This document shows positions 1 to 8,893 of a stretch of DNA of 64,000 nucleotides, piece after piece. The DNA comes from Colwellia ponticola. Its GTDB lineage: Bacteria; Pseudomonadota; Gammaproteobacteria; Enterobacterales; Alteromonadaceae. Both the position numbers and the translations under genes were made by a program. A model generated the notes under the pieces. That model did no database searches. It was given only the letters and a program-made list of their open reading frames with translations, and was not told where the DNA came from. Within the stretch, counting starts at the first letter, position 1, and every line of letters begins with the position of its first letter. The stretch lies in contig NZ_SZVP01000016.1 in NCBI RefSeq assembly GCF_005885605.1, positions 28,426 through 92,425 of the forward strand, written 5' to 3'.

Positions 1-488
1 TGATCTTCAAACTGCTCAAGACTAACCTCATTGTCTTTAACAATTTTTCCTCGCACTGACATACCCGCTTTATGCATAGCTGATTTTTTGCCTTTATGTA
101 GCAATGGATGCCATGAAGGAATACCGCGCCCTTCTTGTAAGCGGCGGTAAGTACAGCTTGGTGGCATAAAAAATACTGCATCAATATTTTCTTGTGTTAA
201 ACGCACACAATCAGGCACTAGTGTTGTTCTTTGCTCGTATTTAGAACATTGACAGGTTTTTTCATTTAACAAGTGACAAGCAATATTAGAGTAAAAAATT
301 TGCTCACCTTCTTTGATATGATCGGTCGGGAGAAGCTCGGATGCTTCATCGGTAGCTTCATCATCAATAAACTTGTTTAAACAACATTTAGCACAACCAT
401 CACACAATGACTCCCACTCAGCGCGCGTCATTTCTGTTAACGTTTTACTCTGCCAAAAAGGCTGCTTTTCAATTTTTTCATTAACCAT
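1..488 (-). CDS. ycgN: YcgN family cysteine-cluster protein (C-terminus cut by window edge)
   Basis: The minus-strand reading frame opens at an ATG at 488 and runs off the window at base 1, giving about 162 residues. It starts MVNEKIEKQPFWQSKTL and carries the Cys-rich segment CDGCAKCC near residue 30, further cysteines (ACHL, CQCSKYE), and the PDCVRLT and PPSCTYRRL segments typical of the UPF0260/YcgN family. These proteins are small, cytosolic and of unknown biochemical role; the cysteines suggest metal binding. It lies just upstream of the transglycosylase and YcgL genes on the same strand, and a ycgL-ycgN neighbourhood is common in gammaproteobacteria. The missing part is only the C-terminal tail. 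Confidence 0.88.
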   Translation of the reverse strand, partial: MVNEKIEKQPFWQSKTLTEMTRAEWESLCDGCAKCCLNKFIDDEATDEASELLPTDHIKEGEQIFYSNIACHLLNEKTCQCSKYEQRTTLVPDCVRLTQENIDAVFFMPPSCTYRRLQEGRGIPSWHPLLHKGKKSAMHKAGMSVRGKIVKDNEVSLEQFED

Positions 489-558
489 ATATCACTACTT
501 ATTTTACTACTGTTTTGATGACTTCAATGACGAATCCCACCGTTAAAAGGCTAATCAA

Positions 559-1602
559 CTACTTTATCGGAGGAAACTTAATATGATCAGATAAATGACC
601 GACTGAGCTGACAAAATAATAAGACAAATTCCAATGCATTAAGCTTTTATAATTATCATAAGCAAGGTAAACGCGACCATTTTTATCATCAGGCAGCACT
701 AATGCCGCCTTAATATCAACACTGGGTAAATTAGTGCCATCTGAGCGTCTTACCCCCAGCGCTTGCCACTGCGCCAAGGTTTTTTCTGTTTTAGCCCATG
801 CTTTTAACCAGTTTTGTCGATTACCTGTATTTTTAGGAATAGCTAAATTATAATCAAAATTTTCTGGTAACTTAACCTGACGACCCCAGGTAAATTCATC
901 ATCCCAACCTACCTTACGTAAGTAATTGGCCATAGAGGCAAAAACATCTGCTTGGTTTTGCCAAATATCTTTTTTACCATCACCGTCTCCATCAACAGCA
1001 TAGCTCAAAAAAGAAGTTGGCATAAATTGATTTTGTCCCATTGCTCCAGCCCATGAACCTTTCATGTTGTCATTGCTTATATGACCTTCCGCTAAAATAG
1101 TCAGGGCTGCCATTAATTGCTTTTTAAAAAAAGTTTCACGGCGTCCTTCATAAGCTAAAGTTGCTAAAGCCGATATCACATTATAACCACCAGTGTACTG
1201 GCCAAAGTTAGTTTCAAGTCCCCATAAAGCAACAATAAAGCGCGGTTGAACTTGGTATTGTTCTCCTATTTGGTTTAACAATACTTGATGCTCTTTATAC
1301 AAGGCTCTCGCTTTATCTACTTTCCATTTAGGTACCCGTTTAGGTAAATAAGTATCAAGTGTTTCTATGTTTTCAGGCTGACTTCTATCTGCTTTAACGG
1401 CACGTTTATGAAAGGTCACCTTAGCAAAACTTTTATTAACTAACGCCTCGCTAAAGCCATTGGCTATTGCTTCCGTTTTTAAGTTGACTACGTACTCAGC
1501 AAAGCCTTCTTCACTCAATGCCCCCTTTGCGGCAGTTGACTGTGACATTATACCAAGCATAATCAACACTGCTAAGGTGATTATGTTCGTTAAAAGTTTC
1601 AT
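559..1602 (-). CDS. Lytic murein transglycosylase, MltB-like (SLT_2 family)
   Basis: A 347-residue protein with an N-terminal signal peptide (hydrophobic MKLLTNIITLAVLIMLGIM, then a likely cut after STA-A). There is no lipobox, so it is probably soluble and periplasmic. The catalytic region has WGLETNFG near residues 125-135, where the Glu is the presumed acid catalyst, followed by SALATLAYEGRR, GAMGQNQFMPTSF and a Ca-loop-like DGDGDGKKDIW. This order matches MltB-type transglycosylases, which cleave the glycan strand of peptidoglycan to 1,6-anhydromuropeptides. The C-terminal peptidoglycan-binding domain of some relatives is absent. It lies 11 bp after ycgL on the same strand, so the two may be co-transcribed. 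Which paralogue it is cannot be settled from sequence alone. Confidence 0.93.
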   Translation of the reverse strand: MKLLTNIITLAVLIMLGIMSQSTAAKGALSEEGFAEYVVNLKTEAIANGFSEALVNKSFAKVTFHKRAVKADRSQPENIETLDTYLPKRVPKWKVDKARALYKEHQVLLNQIGEQYQVQPRFIVALWGLETNFGQYTGGYNVISALATLAYEGRRETFFKKQLMAALTILAEGHISNDNMKGSWAGAMGQNQFMPTSFLSYAVDGDGDGKKDIWQNQADVFASMANYLRKVGWDDEFTWGRQVKLPENFDYNLAIPKNTGNRQNWLKAWAKTEKTLAQWQALGVRRSDGTNLPSVDIKAALVLPDDKNGRVYLAYDNYKSLMHWNLSYYFVSSVGHLSDHIKFPPIK

Positions 1603-1613
1603 TAAGGATCTCC

Positions 1614-1895
1614 TTACTCTTGTTTAGTTTTCATAGCAGCTTTATGCTCTTTTAATAAGTCTTCAGTCGGCGGCGGTAACTGTAAATAAAAGCCTTCTTC
1701 AAGCAGGTTTGTTTTTACTTTTTCTAAATCAGCCATACCTAACTTATCTTTAGTCGCCAAATTAATAATGGTTACTAAATTGGGAGTACCAAAAACTTTC
1801 ATCAATTGTTCTGGAACGCTAGAAAAATCATCTCTTTTTTTAACAAAGAGATATGTTTGTGCTTTTCGAGCACTCTTATAAATGGCACATAGCAT
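1614..1895 (-). CDS. ycgL: YcgL domain protein
   Basis: A 93-residue protein beginning MLCAIYKSARKAQTYLFV, with the family segments FSSVPEQLMKVFGTP, LGMADLEKVKTNLLEEGFYLQLPPP and a charged tail. These match the small YcgL family (UPF0745), a compact alpha/beta fold of unknown function that is nearly always found beside rnd in gammaproteobacteria. That neighbourhood holds here: rnd is directly upstream on the same strand. A strong hairpin terminator (1913-1961) separates rnd from this gene, so ycgL probably has its own promoter in the short gap. Confidence 0.92.
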   Translation of the reverse strand: MLCAIYKSARKAQTYLFVKKRDDFSSVPEQLMKVFGTPNLVTIINLATKDKLGMADLEKVKTNLLEEGFYLQLPPPTEDLLKEHKAAMKTKQE

Positions 1896-1912
1896 AATGA
1901 AAACCTATAGAT

Positions 1913-1961
1913 AGTAAAAAAGAATGTTTTGATAAGCATATAACATACTTATCAAAACATT
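1913..1961 (-). terminator. Rho-independent terminator after rnd
   Basis: A perfect 14-bp inverted repeat (AATGTTTTGATAAG at 1923-1936 and its complement at 1948-1961) encloses an 11-base loop. Read on the minus strand, the stem is followed by a run of T (the A-run at 1914-1920). It sits between the end of rnd and the start of ycgL. Confidence 0.82.
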
Positions 1962-1997
1962 GAATCTGAGTGGTGTACTGAGTTGTTGATAACCTTG

Positions 1998-3137
1998 CTA
2001 TTTGTCACCTTGCTTAGCAAAGTCTAATAGTGATTGACCAAACAATTGCTTACGCCAGCTTGATAACAATTCAACTTTATTTTTGCTATTACGCCCGCCG
2101 TTTAAGTCAAAATACCAAGTTAAAAATTGATTAATTTGTTTTTTAGAAGCAATATTTTCTATTGCTAAGTCATTTTTTTTGGCTGTATCCACTAAAAAAG
2201 ACTTCACTTGTTTAAAGGTTTGTTTGTAACCTGGGTACTCATCTAAACGGATAATCTTTTCTGGGTAAGTACTCTCATCTGCTTTATCGGCTTGATTTAA
2301 TACTGCCAGCATTGCTTTACCTTTATGGCGAATATCAAGGGTTTCAACACCTTCAAGTGTTGTCATAGCACTTACACTGTCTGGGTTGCTTTGTGCTAAG
2401 GCGAGCAAGGTATTATCTTTTGCGACAAAGCTAACAGGTAAATCACGTTTTTTAGCTTGTTGAAAGCGCCAACTTGCCAAATATTTTAATAAATTTAGCT
2501 GCTTAGGATTTAATCGCCAACTCATTTTAATATTAAGATAAATCTCGTTTTCATTAACAGGGGTAAACTTTTTATCAATCATGCTTTGTGTTTCTAACTT
2601 TGCATACGTTAAAAAGCCCAGCTCCGTTATTTCAGCTAATAGTGTAGGATAAATAGCAAACAAATGGTCAACATCCGCACTAGCATACGTTAACTGCTTT
2701 TCAGTTAACGGTCTTTTAGTCCAATCGGTACGTGACTCAGATTTATCTAATACAATACCCGTAAAGTGTTCGACCATAGCCGCATACCCCATTGATAAAC
2801 CGTGTCCTAAAAAGGACATCATAATTTGACTATCAATGACATTGACTGGCTTGCACTGCCCTGCGGTTAAAAAAACCTCTAAATCTTCAGAGCAAGCATG
2901 CAGTACTTTAGTTATATTAGCATCGGTAAGTAACGCCCAAAAAGGACTTAAATCATCAACAGCAAGCGGGTCAATAAGCGCTAATTGCTTGCCATCACAA
3001 ACCTGAAGCAAGCCTAACTTAGCATAGAAAGTGCGCGTTCGAACAAACTCAGTATCTATGGCTAACACATTAGCTTTAGCTAGTTGCAGGCATAATTGTT
3101 CTAAACTGTTTTGATCTTCAATAAGTTGATAATGCAT
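1998..3137 (-). CDS. rnd: Ribonuclease D
   Basis: A 379-residue DEDD-type 3'-5' exoribonuclease that trims tRNA precursors and other structured RNAs. The exonuclease motifs are in order: AIDTEFVRTRTF near the N-terminus (Exo I, Asp-Glu), HACSEDLEVF (Exo II), and LTYASADVDHLFAIY (Exo III, Tyr and Asp). An HRDC-like helical region follows (LNLLKYLASWRFQQAKKRDLP). The frame stays open further upstream to 3260, but the extra 41 residues lie inside rluB and look non-native. The ATG at 3137 (MHYQLIEDQNSLEQL) matches the usual RNase D start and lies 20 bp after the rluB stop. A strong terminator follows. Confidence 0.95.
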   Translation of the reverse strand: MHYQLIEDQNSLEQLCLQLAKANVLAIDTEFVRTRTFYAKLGLLQVCDGKQLALIDPLAVDDLSPFWALLTDANITKVLHACSEDLEVFLTAGQCKPVNVIDSQIMMSFLGHGLSMGYAAMVEHFTGIVLDKSESRTDWTKRPLTEKQLTYASADVDHLFAIYPTLLAEITELGFLTYAKLETQSMIDKKFTPVNENEIYLNIKMSWRLNPKQLNLLKYLASWRFQQAKKRDLPVSFVAKDNTLLALAQSNPDSVSAMTTLEGVETLDIRHKGKAMLAVLNQADKADESTYPEKIIRLDEYPGYKQTFKQVKSFLVDTAKKNDLAIENIASKKQINQFLTWYFDLNGGRNSKNKVELLSSWRKQLFGQSLLDFAKQGDK

Positions 3138-3156
3138 AATGTAAATTCTATTGCGA

Positions 3157-4224
3157 CTATTTGTGACGACGACGATTACTTTGTTGATTACGTTGCTGAT
3201 GTTTTTTAACAGAGCGACGAATTCGACGACTTTTCGCATTATCCATAGCTTTTTCATCAACTTTCACTTTACTGACGGCTTCAGAAGGTAAATCAACTAA
3301 TTGGCGATAGTAATTCACTTCTTTTAACGCTAACTCTCGCCAGCCACCCATAGGTAATTGTCGCTGCATTTCCATATCACCATAACGCACTCTAATTAGG
3401 CGACTTACTTGTACATCTTGGCTTTCCCAGAGTCGACGAACCTCGCGATTACGTCCTTCAGATAACACCACATGGAACCAATGATTTCGGCCTTCACCAC
3501 CGCGATAAGTTATTTTTTGAAAACGTGCATGGCCATCTTCTAACTTAACCCCTGTACGTAATGTTTGTAACATTGCTTCGTTAATTTCACCAAAAACGCG
3601 TACGGCATATTCACGTTCAACTTTTTTTGATGGATGCATTAATCGATTCGCTAATTCTCCATCAGTAGTAAATAACAACATACCGGAAGTATTAATATCT
3701 AAACGGCCAACAGCAACCCAACGACCTGTTTCAAGCGGAGGTAGACGATCAAAAACGGTTGCTCTTCCTTCAGGGTCTTTGCGTGTACACATTTCACCTT
3801 CTGGCTTGTTGTACACTAATACTCGACAAATATCTTCGTCTTGCGCAGTTAATTTTACATGATGGCCATCTAAACGAATTTGCTCTGTACCGGTTATTCT
3901 ATCGCCTAAAAAGGCAACTTTCCCGTCAATGCTAACGCGGCCTTCGCTAATCATAGTTTCCATTTCACGACGTGAACCTTTACCCGCTCGCGCTAATACT
4001 TTTTGTACTTTTTCAGAGTCTTTATGCGTCGCTTTTTGAAAGTTAACCTTTTCTACTTTTTCAGGTTCTTTTTTGTGATGACCTTTTTTGCCCACCACTT
4101 TTTTAGCTGCGTCGCTTTTGCTTAAGCCTTTTTTGGCACTGCCTTTTTTCTCAGTACCACGCGTGCCATATTTTTTATCAATAGCTTGCTCTTTTCTCGC
4201 TTGCTTTTTCTTGTCAACCGTCAT
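3157..4224 (-). CDS. rluB: 23S rRNA pseudouridine synthase RluB
   Basis: A 355-residue RsuA-family pseudouridine synthase, expected to make pseudouridine 2605 of 23S rRNA. Residues 1-60 form a Lys-rich, low-complexity extension. An S4 RNA-binding domain follows ([20 protein letters not shown]), then the catalytic domain with [17 protein letters not shown], whose Asp is the expected nucleophile, and [12 protein letters not shown]. The tail from about residue 325 is very basic ([12 protein letters not shown] and onward). The basic ends fit RNA binding and are longer than the catalytic core needs. It is upstream of rnd on the same strand with a 19-bp gap. Confidence 0.94.
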   Translation of the reverse strand: MTVDKKKQARKEQAIDKKYGTRGTEKKGSAKKGLSKSDAAKKVVGKKGHHKKEPEKVEKVNFQKATHKDSEKVQKVLARAGKGSRREMETMISEGRVSIDGKVAFLGDRITGTEQIRLDGHHVKLTAQDEDICRVLVYNKPEGEMCTRKDPEGRATVFDRLPPLETGRWVAVGRLDINTSGMLLFTTDGELANRLMHPSKKVEREYAVRVFGEINEAMLQTLRTGVKLEDGHARFQKITYRGGEGRNHWFHVVLSEGRNREVRRLWESQDVQVSRLIRVRYGDMEMQRQLPMGGWRELALKEVNYYRQLVDLPSEAVSKVKVDEKAMDNAKSRRIRRSVKKHQQRNQQSNRRRHK

Positions 4225-4341
4225 TATTTTTTACTCTGTTACGTCAGTAGCAGCTCCCTAGTAGCTAACTTCTGGCTCATTTTTCGGTTCAGTTATCTAG
4301 CAAACAGCTGTTAAATAAGTACTGCTGTATTATTTTTGCTA

Positions 4342-4962
4342 TTACTGAAATGGAGAAGGGTCACCTTCACCTACGCGTACTATTTCAATATCGTCATTAG
4401 AAAAATCGATAACTGTGGTTGGGTGCTCACCTAAATGACCACCGTTAACAATCAGATCAACCTGATGCTCTAATAAATCTCGAATTTGTTCAGGATCATA
4501 CTCTGTCACCTCGTTGCCAGGCATAATCAAACTGGTAGACATTATAGGCTCTGCTAGCTCAGTCAACAAGGCTTGTGCGATGGTATTATCTGGAATTCTT
4601 ATGCCGATTGTTTTCTTTTTAGGATTCAACAATCGTTTAGGTACTTCTTTACTGCCTTTGAAAATAAAGGTGTAAGCACCTGGGGTGTTATTTTTTAATA
4701 AACGATAAGCGCTGTTATCTATACGGGTATATTCTGATATTTGTGATAGATCTGTGCATACTAATGTAAAGTTGTGATCTTTGCTTATATTTCTAATTTG
4801 ACAGATACGCTCTAATGCTTTTTTATCACCTAAATGACAGCCTAATGCGTAACCTGAATCGGTAGGGTATACAATAACCCCACCTTGCTTAATAATGTCT
4901 GCCGCTTGCTTCATTAAGCGACCTTGGGGGTTATCTGGGTGTACATAAAAAAACTGACTCAT
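4342..4962 (-). CDS. yciO: YciO/YrdC/Sua5-family protein (L-threonylcarbamoyladenylate synthase-like)
   Basis: A 206-residue YrdC-like domain protein. The signature region is GGVIVYPTDSGYALGCHLGDKKALERICQIR, continued by FTLVCTDLSQIS, PGAYTFIFKGS and KKTIGIRIPDN. The family binds ATP and threonine-like ligands. YrdC/Sua5 makes the precursor of t6A in tRNA, while the YciO branch has a weaker and less clear role. The chromosomal position (rluB-yciO-rnm-trp) is the classic one for yciO, which favours that branch over a true TsaC. A second YrdC-type gene elsewhere in the genome would be expected. Confidence 0.93.
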   Translation of the reverse strand: MSQFFYVHPDNPQGRLMKQAADIIKQGGVIVYPTDSGYALGCHLGDKKALERICQIRNISKDHNFTLVCTDLSQISEYTRIDNSAYRLLKNNTPGAYTFIFKGSKEVPKRLLNPKKKTIGIRIPDNTIAQALLTELAEPIMSTSLIMPGNEVTEYDPEQIRDLLEHQVDLIVNGGHLGEHPTTVIDFSNDDIEIVRVGEGDPSPFQ

Positions 4963-5038
4963 GAGACTTTCCTTTTTTGTAAAAATTTATTTTTTATAAT
5001 TAACTTACTGCTCACTTGTATTCATTTTTAGTACCTTG

Positions 5039-5944
5039 TTACTGCCATTGTGCCCAAATAGGTTTCGCGCCCACCGGCATAGTAAGATTACGACCAATAT
5101 CACTCCATTTATTAGGATGATGAAAATCAGAGCCCATCGAGGCATATAAATCGTACTCTTGACAATAAGCCAACATTTTTTTTCTTTGCTCAAGGTTCAT
5201 TTGCGGTAGTACAATTTCTAAACCATCGCCAGCAGCTTCACTAAAATCAACAATTAAACGTCGTAACCATTTAGCAGAAAGATCATACCGGATAGGATGC
5301 GCCATTACCGCACTGCCTCCTGCTTGATGTATCGCTTGAACCGCCTCCTCTATACTGCACCAATTAGGTTTTACATAAGCGCGCTGGCCTTTTGAGCCTT
5401 TTTTGCCAATATACTTATCAAAGGCTTGTTGCATAGTACTAACATGCCCTTGTTGATGCAGCACTTTAGCAAAATGAGCCCGAGTAATTGAGCCCTCTCC
5501 TGCGAGTTCTTTAGCATCATCATAAATAGTCGTAAAACCACACTTTGCCAGTTTATCTCCCATGGAAATCGCGCGCTGCTCTCTTGCTGCTTGTTGCCAA
5601 GTAATCAGATTTTGTAGATCAACGTTATTTTTATCAATATTTAAACCAACAATATGAATTTCAAAACCTTGCCATGCGGTTGATATTTCAATGCCTGAGA
5701 TTAATCTTAATGGAATTTTTTTATCGTCTATATGCTTTTGCGCTATATCAAGACCAGCGACAGTGTCATGATCAGTAATCGCTAACACATCAATTTGAAA
5801 GTTCGCCGCTCTATCTATCAAGCTTTGCGGCGATAAGCTACCATCTGAACAATGAGTATGACTATGTAAGTCGATACGTTTATGAGCAAAACCTTCGGTT
5901 TCTACTATCAAATGTGGGAAATCAGTGGTTGACAGCAACGCCAT
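5039..5944 (-). CDS. rnm: PHP-domain 5'-3' exoribonuclease / nucleoside bisphosphatase Rnm (YciV, TrpH)
   Basis: A 301-residue PHP phosphoesterase. Metal-binding motifs appear in the family order: RIDLHSHTHCSDGS near residue 23, ITDHDTVAG, GIEISTAW, AVMAHPIRYDL and GSDFHHPN near the C-terminus. Its relatives remove pAp-type 3',5'-bisphosphates and trim the 5' ends of rRNAs and short RNAs. It is divergent from the trp operon, as in Escherichia coli and many gammaproteobacteria, so the 5945-6192 region holds promoters for both directions. The start at 5944 is the only ATG that leaves room for the first metal motif. Confidence 0.93.
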   Translation of the reverse strand: MALLSTTDFPHLIVETEGFAHKRIDLHSHTHCSDGSLSPQSLIDRAANFQIDVLAITDHDTVAGLDIAQKHIDDKKIPLRLISGIEISTAWQGFEIHIVGLNIDKNNVDLQNLITWQQAAREQRAISMGDKLAKCGFTTIYDDAKELAGEGSITRAHFAKVLHQQGHVSTMQQAFDKYIGKKGSKGQRAYVKPNWCSIEEAVQAIHQAGGSAVMAHPIRYDLSAKWLRRLIVDFSEAAGDGLEIVLPQMNLEQRKKMLAYCQEYDLYASMGSDFHHPNKWSDIGRNLTMPVGAKPIWAQWQ

Positions 5945-6076
5945 AATAAGGTCTTCTATAGGGGTAAAACTTAGTGTGATGATAAGTTTACTAATATCAT
6001 GTAAATAATGATACTTTTTCCGCTATTTCATTTACTATTTTATTGGTAAGCACGGTAACTGTTAATTTGTGTAAGA

Positions 6077-6107
6077 TTGACTAAAGCTCGTTAGAGTCGG
6101 CTAAAAT
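6077..6107 (+). promoter_or_regulatory. trpEp: Possible trp promoter
   Basis: TTGACT at 6077-6082 and TAAAAT at 6102-6107 resemble -35 and -10 boxes, but the 19-base spacer is long. An imperfect inverted repeat (CTAA and TTAG half-sites, 6081-6094) overlaps the spacer and could be a repressor site. It does not match the TrpR consensus with its CTAG half-sites. A partial match to the TrpR half-site (ACTAATTAAC) lies downstream at 6152-6161. All of this is suggestive only. Confidence 0.35.
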
Positions 6108-6192
6108 AAGCTACGCAGTTAAGAAGCAAACTCAATAGCGCCAACACTAAGACTAATTAACATATAACTCGTAAATTAAAGGCACATCAATA

Positions 6193-6249
6193 ATGAACAC
6201 AGCAAAGACTAATATTACATTCATTTGGTGGTGGCATAACTCGACATAA
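6193..6249 (+). CDS. trpL: trp operon leader peptide
   Basis: An 18-codon reading frame, MNTAKTNITFIWWWHNST, with three consecutive Trp codons at positions 12-14. It has a Shine-Dalgarno-like AAAGG about 10 bases upstream and ends 48 bases before a strong terminator. This is the standard layout of transcription attenuation. When charged tRNA-Trp is scarce, the ribosome stalls on the Trp codons and the terminator is prevented from forming. A GGGTT segment at 6252-6256, just after the stop, can pair with the AACCC of the terminator (6301-6305) and may be the antiterminator arm. Confidence 0.88.
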   Translation: MNTAKTNITFIWWWHNST

Positions 6250-6297
6250 TTGGGTTGTGATAGTTGCGTGTCTCTTAAAAAAGAGTAAACATATTTC

Positions 6298-6328
6298 AAA
6301 AACCCGCCCTTATCAGCGGGTTTTTCTC
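6298..6328 (+). terminator. trp attenuator terminator
   Basis: AAAAACCCGC (6298-6307), an 8-base loop, and GCGGGTTTTT (6316-6325) form a stem ending in a T-run. It lies 48 bases after the leader-peptide stop and about 200 bases before trpE, as expected for an attenuator. A small CTCTT/AAGAG hairpin (6272-6285) lies between them. Confidence 0.88.
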
Positions 6329-6435
6329 GTTAAAGCGCGCCACATATTTTAACTTGGTGCCTTAGCAATAAAATCAACAAGCTAAAGAATAGAAAAATAC
6401 AATACTCATAAAATTATCTTAATAAAGGATTGACA

Positions 6436-6492
6436 ATGAACAAGACAAAAACATGGTTTATTTGGTGGCTACTGCCTATTTACGCAGGATGA
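6436..6492 (+). CDS. Second Trp-rich leader-like peptide upstream of trpE
   Basis: An 18-codon frame, MNKTKTWFIWWLLPIYAG, with Trp at positions 7, 10 and 11. An AAAGGA Shine-Dalgarno lies 6 bases upstream, a better site than that of trpE itself. It shares the MN..KT start and the FIWW core with the first leader, so a duplication is plausible. It lies after the attenuator terminator and its stop is 38 bases before the trpE ATG. No terminator follows it. It could be a second stalling sensor acting on trpE translation or on Rho, or a relic. Translation is inferred, not shown. Confidence 0.6.
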   Translation: MNKTKTWFIWWLLPIYAG

Positions 6493-6530
6493 CAAAGTAC
6501 CCTTAAATAAACTCTATAGAAGTATTCAAC

Positions 6531-8234
6531 ATGACTAAAATATTATCACCTAGAACCGTATCACCTAATAATTTATCTGATAAAAACAGTACTACAACAG
6601 CTGTGCATACCATTGAAGATAGTAGTGACTATCAAAATGATCCATTAAGCGTTTACCAATTATTATGTCACCAAAAACAACATAATCTCTTATTAGAATC
6701 AGCCGAAATAGATAAAAAGCATTTGTTAAAAAGCTTATTATTAACCGATGCGGCCGTTAAAATTGTTTGTAATGGCCACACGGTCACTTTTTCTGCTTTA
6801 TCTCTTAATGGCGAAAACGCTCTCGATTTTGCCGCAGCTCAACTGCAACCTCATGCTACATTAACTATAGATGATGAGGGGAAGTCATTTACGGCAACCT
6901 TTAGCGAAGTCGCTACCGACCTTGATGAAAAAACACGCTTAAGTGTTACTAATCCATTACACAGTTTACGCTTATTTAATCAACTCACTGATGATAAAAG
7001 TCACCCCTTTGCGGTATTTTTAGGCGGCGTTTTTGCTTTTGATTTAATGGCAATCGCTGAGCAGTTACCAGAGGTTGATGACGGTGATAATACTTGTCCA
7101 GACTTTGTTTATTACTTAGCTGAAACGCTAGTGATTATTGACCATGAAAAACAAAGCACTGATATCATAGGTAATATTTTTAATTGCAGTGATACTGAAA
7201 AAGCTAAGCAAAGCAAGTTGACGATCACTAACCGTGTGGCACATATCAAAAAAACACTCGCTAGCGCAATAGATGCTCAGCAAGTATCCCCCTTAAGCCC
7301 TTCATTTGCTGATATTACTAATGAACAGGCCTTTAATGAACAACTACAAGTTGATATTAGTGATCAGCGCTTTTGTGACATTGTTGAGCAACTAAAAGAA
7401 AACATTCGCGCTGGCGATATTTTTCAAGTGGTGCCCTCTCGTACCTTTAGCTTACCTTGTTTTGACTCAATCGCTGCTTACAAGGCACTTAAGCTTAGCA
7501 ATCCTAGCCCTTACATGTTTTACCTCCAAGATAGTGATTTTTGTATTTTTGGCGCCTCACCAGAATCAGCCTTAAAGTATCAGGCCAGTAGTCGCCACGT
7601 AGAGATTTATCCAATCGCAGGCACGCGCCCGCGAGGCTTCGATCAACAGGGAAATATTGCTTTAGATTTAGACAGCCGCATTGAATTAGAACTAAGACAA
7701 GATAAAAAAGAGTCGGCTGAGCACATTATGCTGGTTGATTTAGCACGAAATGACATTGCGCGTGTTTCACAGCCAGGTACTCGCTACGTAGCGGAGTTAC
7801 TAAAAGTTGATCGTTACTCTCATGTTATGCATCTAGTTTCTAGGGTCTGTGGTACCTTACAAACCGATTTAGATGCATTGCACGCTTATCAAGCCTGCAT
7901 GAACATGGGCACTCTTTCAGGGGCACCTAAAGTTAAAGCCACCTCACTTATTCGAACGGTAGAAGGCAAAAGACGCGGTAGTTACGGCGGCGCTGTTGGC
8001 TACTTAACCGGCACGGGTGAAATGGATACCTGTATTGTTATTCGCTCAGCTTTTGTTAAAGATAATATGGCGCAAGTACAAGCTGGTGCCGGCGTAGTTT
8101 TTGACTCTGACCCCATCAGTGAAGCCAATGAAACCAGGCAAAAAGCACAAGCAGTAATTAGTGCTATTGTAACGGCTAATGCTACCGCAAAAACATTAGC
8201 TAATTCCCCAGCAAAGGAGCAAGTTCATGACTAA
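6531..8234 (+). CDS. trpE: Anthranilate synthase component I
   Basis: A 567-residue TrpE that converts chorismate to anthranilate using ammonia delivered by TrpG. The tryptophan feedback motif LLES lies at residues 53-56. The chorismate-binding domain has GDIFQVVPSR, GASPESALKY, IAGTRPRG, DLARNDIARV and SGAPKVKA, and ends with GAGVVFDSDP. The protein is longer than typical TrpE, with about 30 extra Ser/Thr/Asn-rich residues at the N-terminus. A weak AGAAG ribosome site precedes the ATG. It overlaps trpG by 8 bases, which suggests translational coupling. Expression is expected to be controlled by the leader region at 6193-6328. Confidence 0.97.
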   Translation: MTKILSPRTVSPNNLSDKNSTTTAVHTIEDSSDYQNDPLSVYQLLCHQKQHNLLLESAEIDKKHLLKSLLLTDAAVKIVCNGHTVTFSALSLNGENALDFAAAQLQPHATLTIDDEGKSFTATFSEVATDLDEKTRLSVTNPLHSLRLFNQLTDDKSHPFAVFLGGVFAFDLMAIAEQLPEVDDGDNTCPDFVYYLAETLVIIDHEKQSTDIIGNIFNCSDTEKAKQSKLTITNRVAHIKKTLASAIDAQQVSPLSPSFADITNEQAFNEQLQVDISDQRFCDIVEQLKENIRAGDIFQVVPSRTFSLPCFDSIAAYKALKLSNPSPYMFYLQDSDFCIFGASPESALKYQASSRHVEIYPIAGTRPRGFDQQGNIALDLDSRIELELRQDKKESAEHIMLVDLARNDIARVSQPGTRYVAELLKVDRYSHVMHLVSRVCGTLQTDLDALHAYQACMNMGTLSGAPKVKATSLIRTVEGKRRGSYGGAVGYLTGTGEMDTCIVIRSAFVKDNMAQVQAGAGVVFDSDPISEANETRQKAQAVISAIVTANATAKTLANSPAKEQVHD

Positions 8235-8892
8235 ATTATTTATGCTCGATAACCTAGATTCCTTTACTTATAACCTAGTTGATGAGTTTCAGTGCTTAGG
8301 CTTTGAGCCAAGTGTTTATAGAAACACGCTCAGCGCAGATTTTATTTTTGAAAAAATGCTTACCCATACCGAGCAAACAGCCGAGCCGGTATTACTTGTT
8401 TTATCGCCAGGCCCAGGAGAGCCAAGCAACGCTGGTTGCTTAATGGCGCTGATTGAAAAATGTATTGGCCGTATTCCTATGCTAGGTATTTGTTTAGGTC
8501 ATCAAGCCTTAATAGAGCATTATGGGGGGAAAGTAGACCGAGCAGAAGAAATTGTTCACGGTAAAGCATCAAGTATTACTCATACTGGCTTTGGTCCTTT
8601 TGAAGGTATTAAAAGCCCTTTACCCGTTGCCCGTTATCACTCATTAATAGGCACAGATATACCCACAACGTTAGAGGTTATTGCCGACTATAACGGCATG
8701 TGTATGGCTATTAGTAATGACAAGGATGCGGTGTTAGCGTTTCAATTTCATCCTGAGTCAATATTAACCACCTTTGGTACACCGTTATTATCACAAAGTC
8801 TACAGCATCTGCTGGCGTTAGCACCTTCACTTAGTACAAGTCTTAATACTAATCATAGTAATAGCGTTAGTGCTAACGTTAGCGGGGAGTAG
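8227..8892 (+). CDS. trpG: Anthranilate synthase component II (glutamine amidotransferase)
   Basis: A 221-residue class I amidotransferase that hydrolyses glutamine and channels ammonia to TrpE. It starts MTKLFMLDNLDSFTYNLVDEF, has the oxyanion segment LSPGPGEPSNAG, the nucleophile in GICLGHQAL, and the catalytic His-Glu in FQFHPESILT. About 25 Ser/Asn-rich residues extend the C-terminus past the usual end. It is a separate gene, not fused to trpD as in enteric bacteria. It overlaps trpE by 8 bases, and trpD starts 1 base after its stop. Confidence 0.96.
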   Translation: MTKLFMLDNLDSFTYNLVDEFQCLGFEPSVYRNTLSADFIFEKMLTHTEQTAEPVLLVLSPGPGEPSNAGCLMALIEKCIGRIPMLGICLGHQALIEHYGGKVDRAEEIVHGKASSITHTGFGPFEGIKSPLPVARYHSLIGTDIPTTLEVIADYNGMCMAISNDKDAVLAFQFHPESILTTFGTPLLSQSLQHLLALAPSLSTSLNTNHSNSVSANVSGE

Positions 8893-8893
8893 C

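Noticed and set aside
3138..3260. 41-residue N-terminal extension of RNase D
   Set aside because: It overlaps the end of rluB, is not part of the family, and the ATG at 3137 gives the normal protein.
5005..5193. 62-residue frame overlapping the end of rnm
   Set aside because: It is a different-frame shadow of rnm on the same strand with no ribosome site or family resemblance.
6152..6161. TrpR operator half-site ACTAATTAAC
   Set aside because: The second half-site is missing and the position is about 45 bases past the likely -10 box, so a TrpR operator is not supported.
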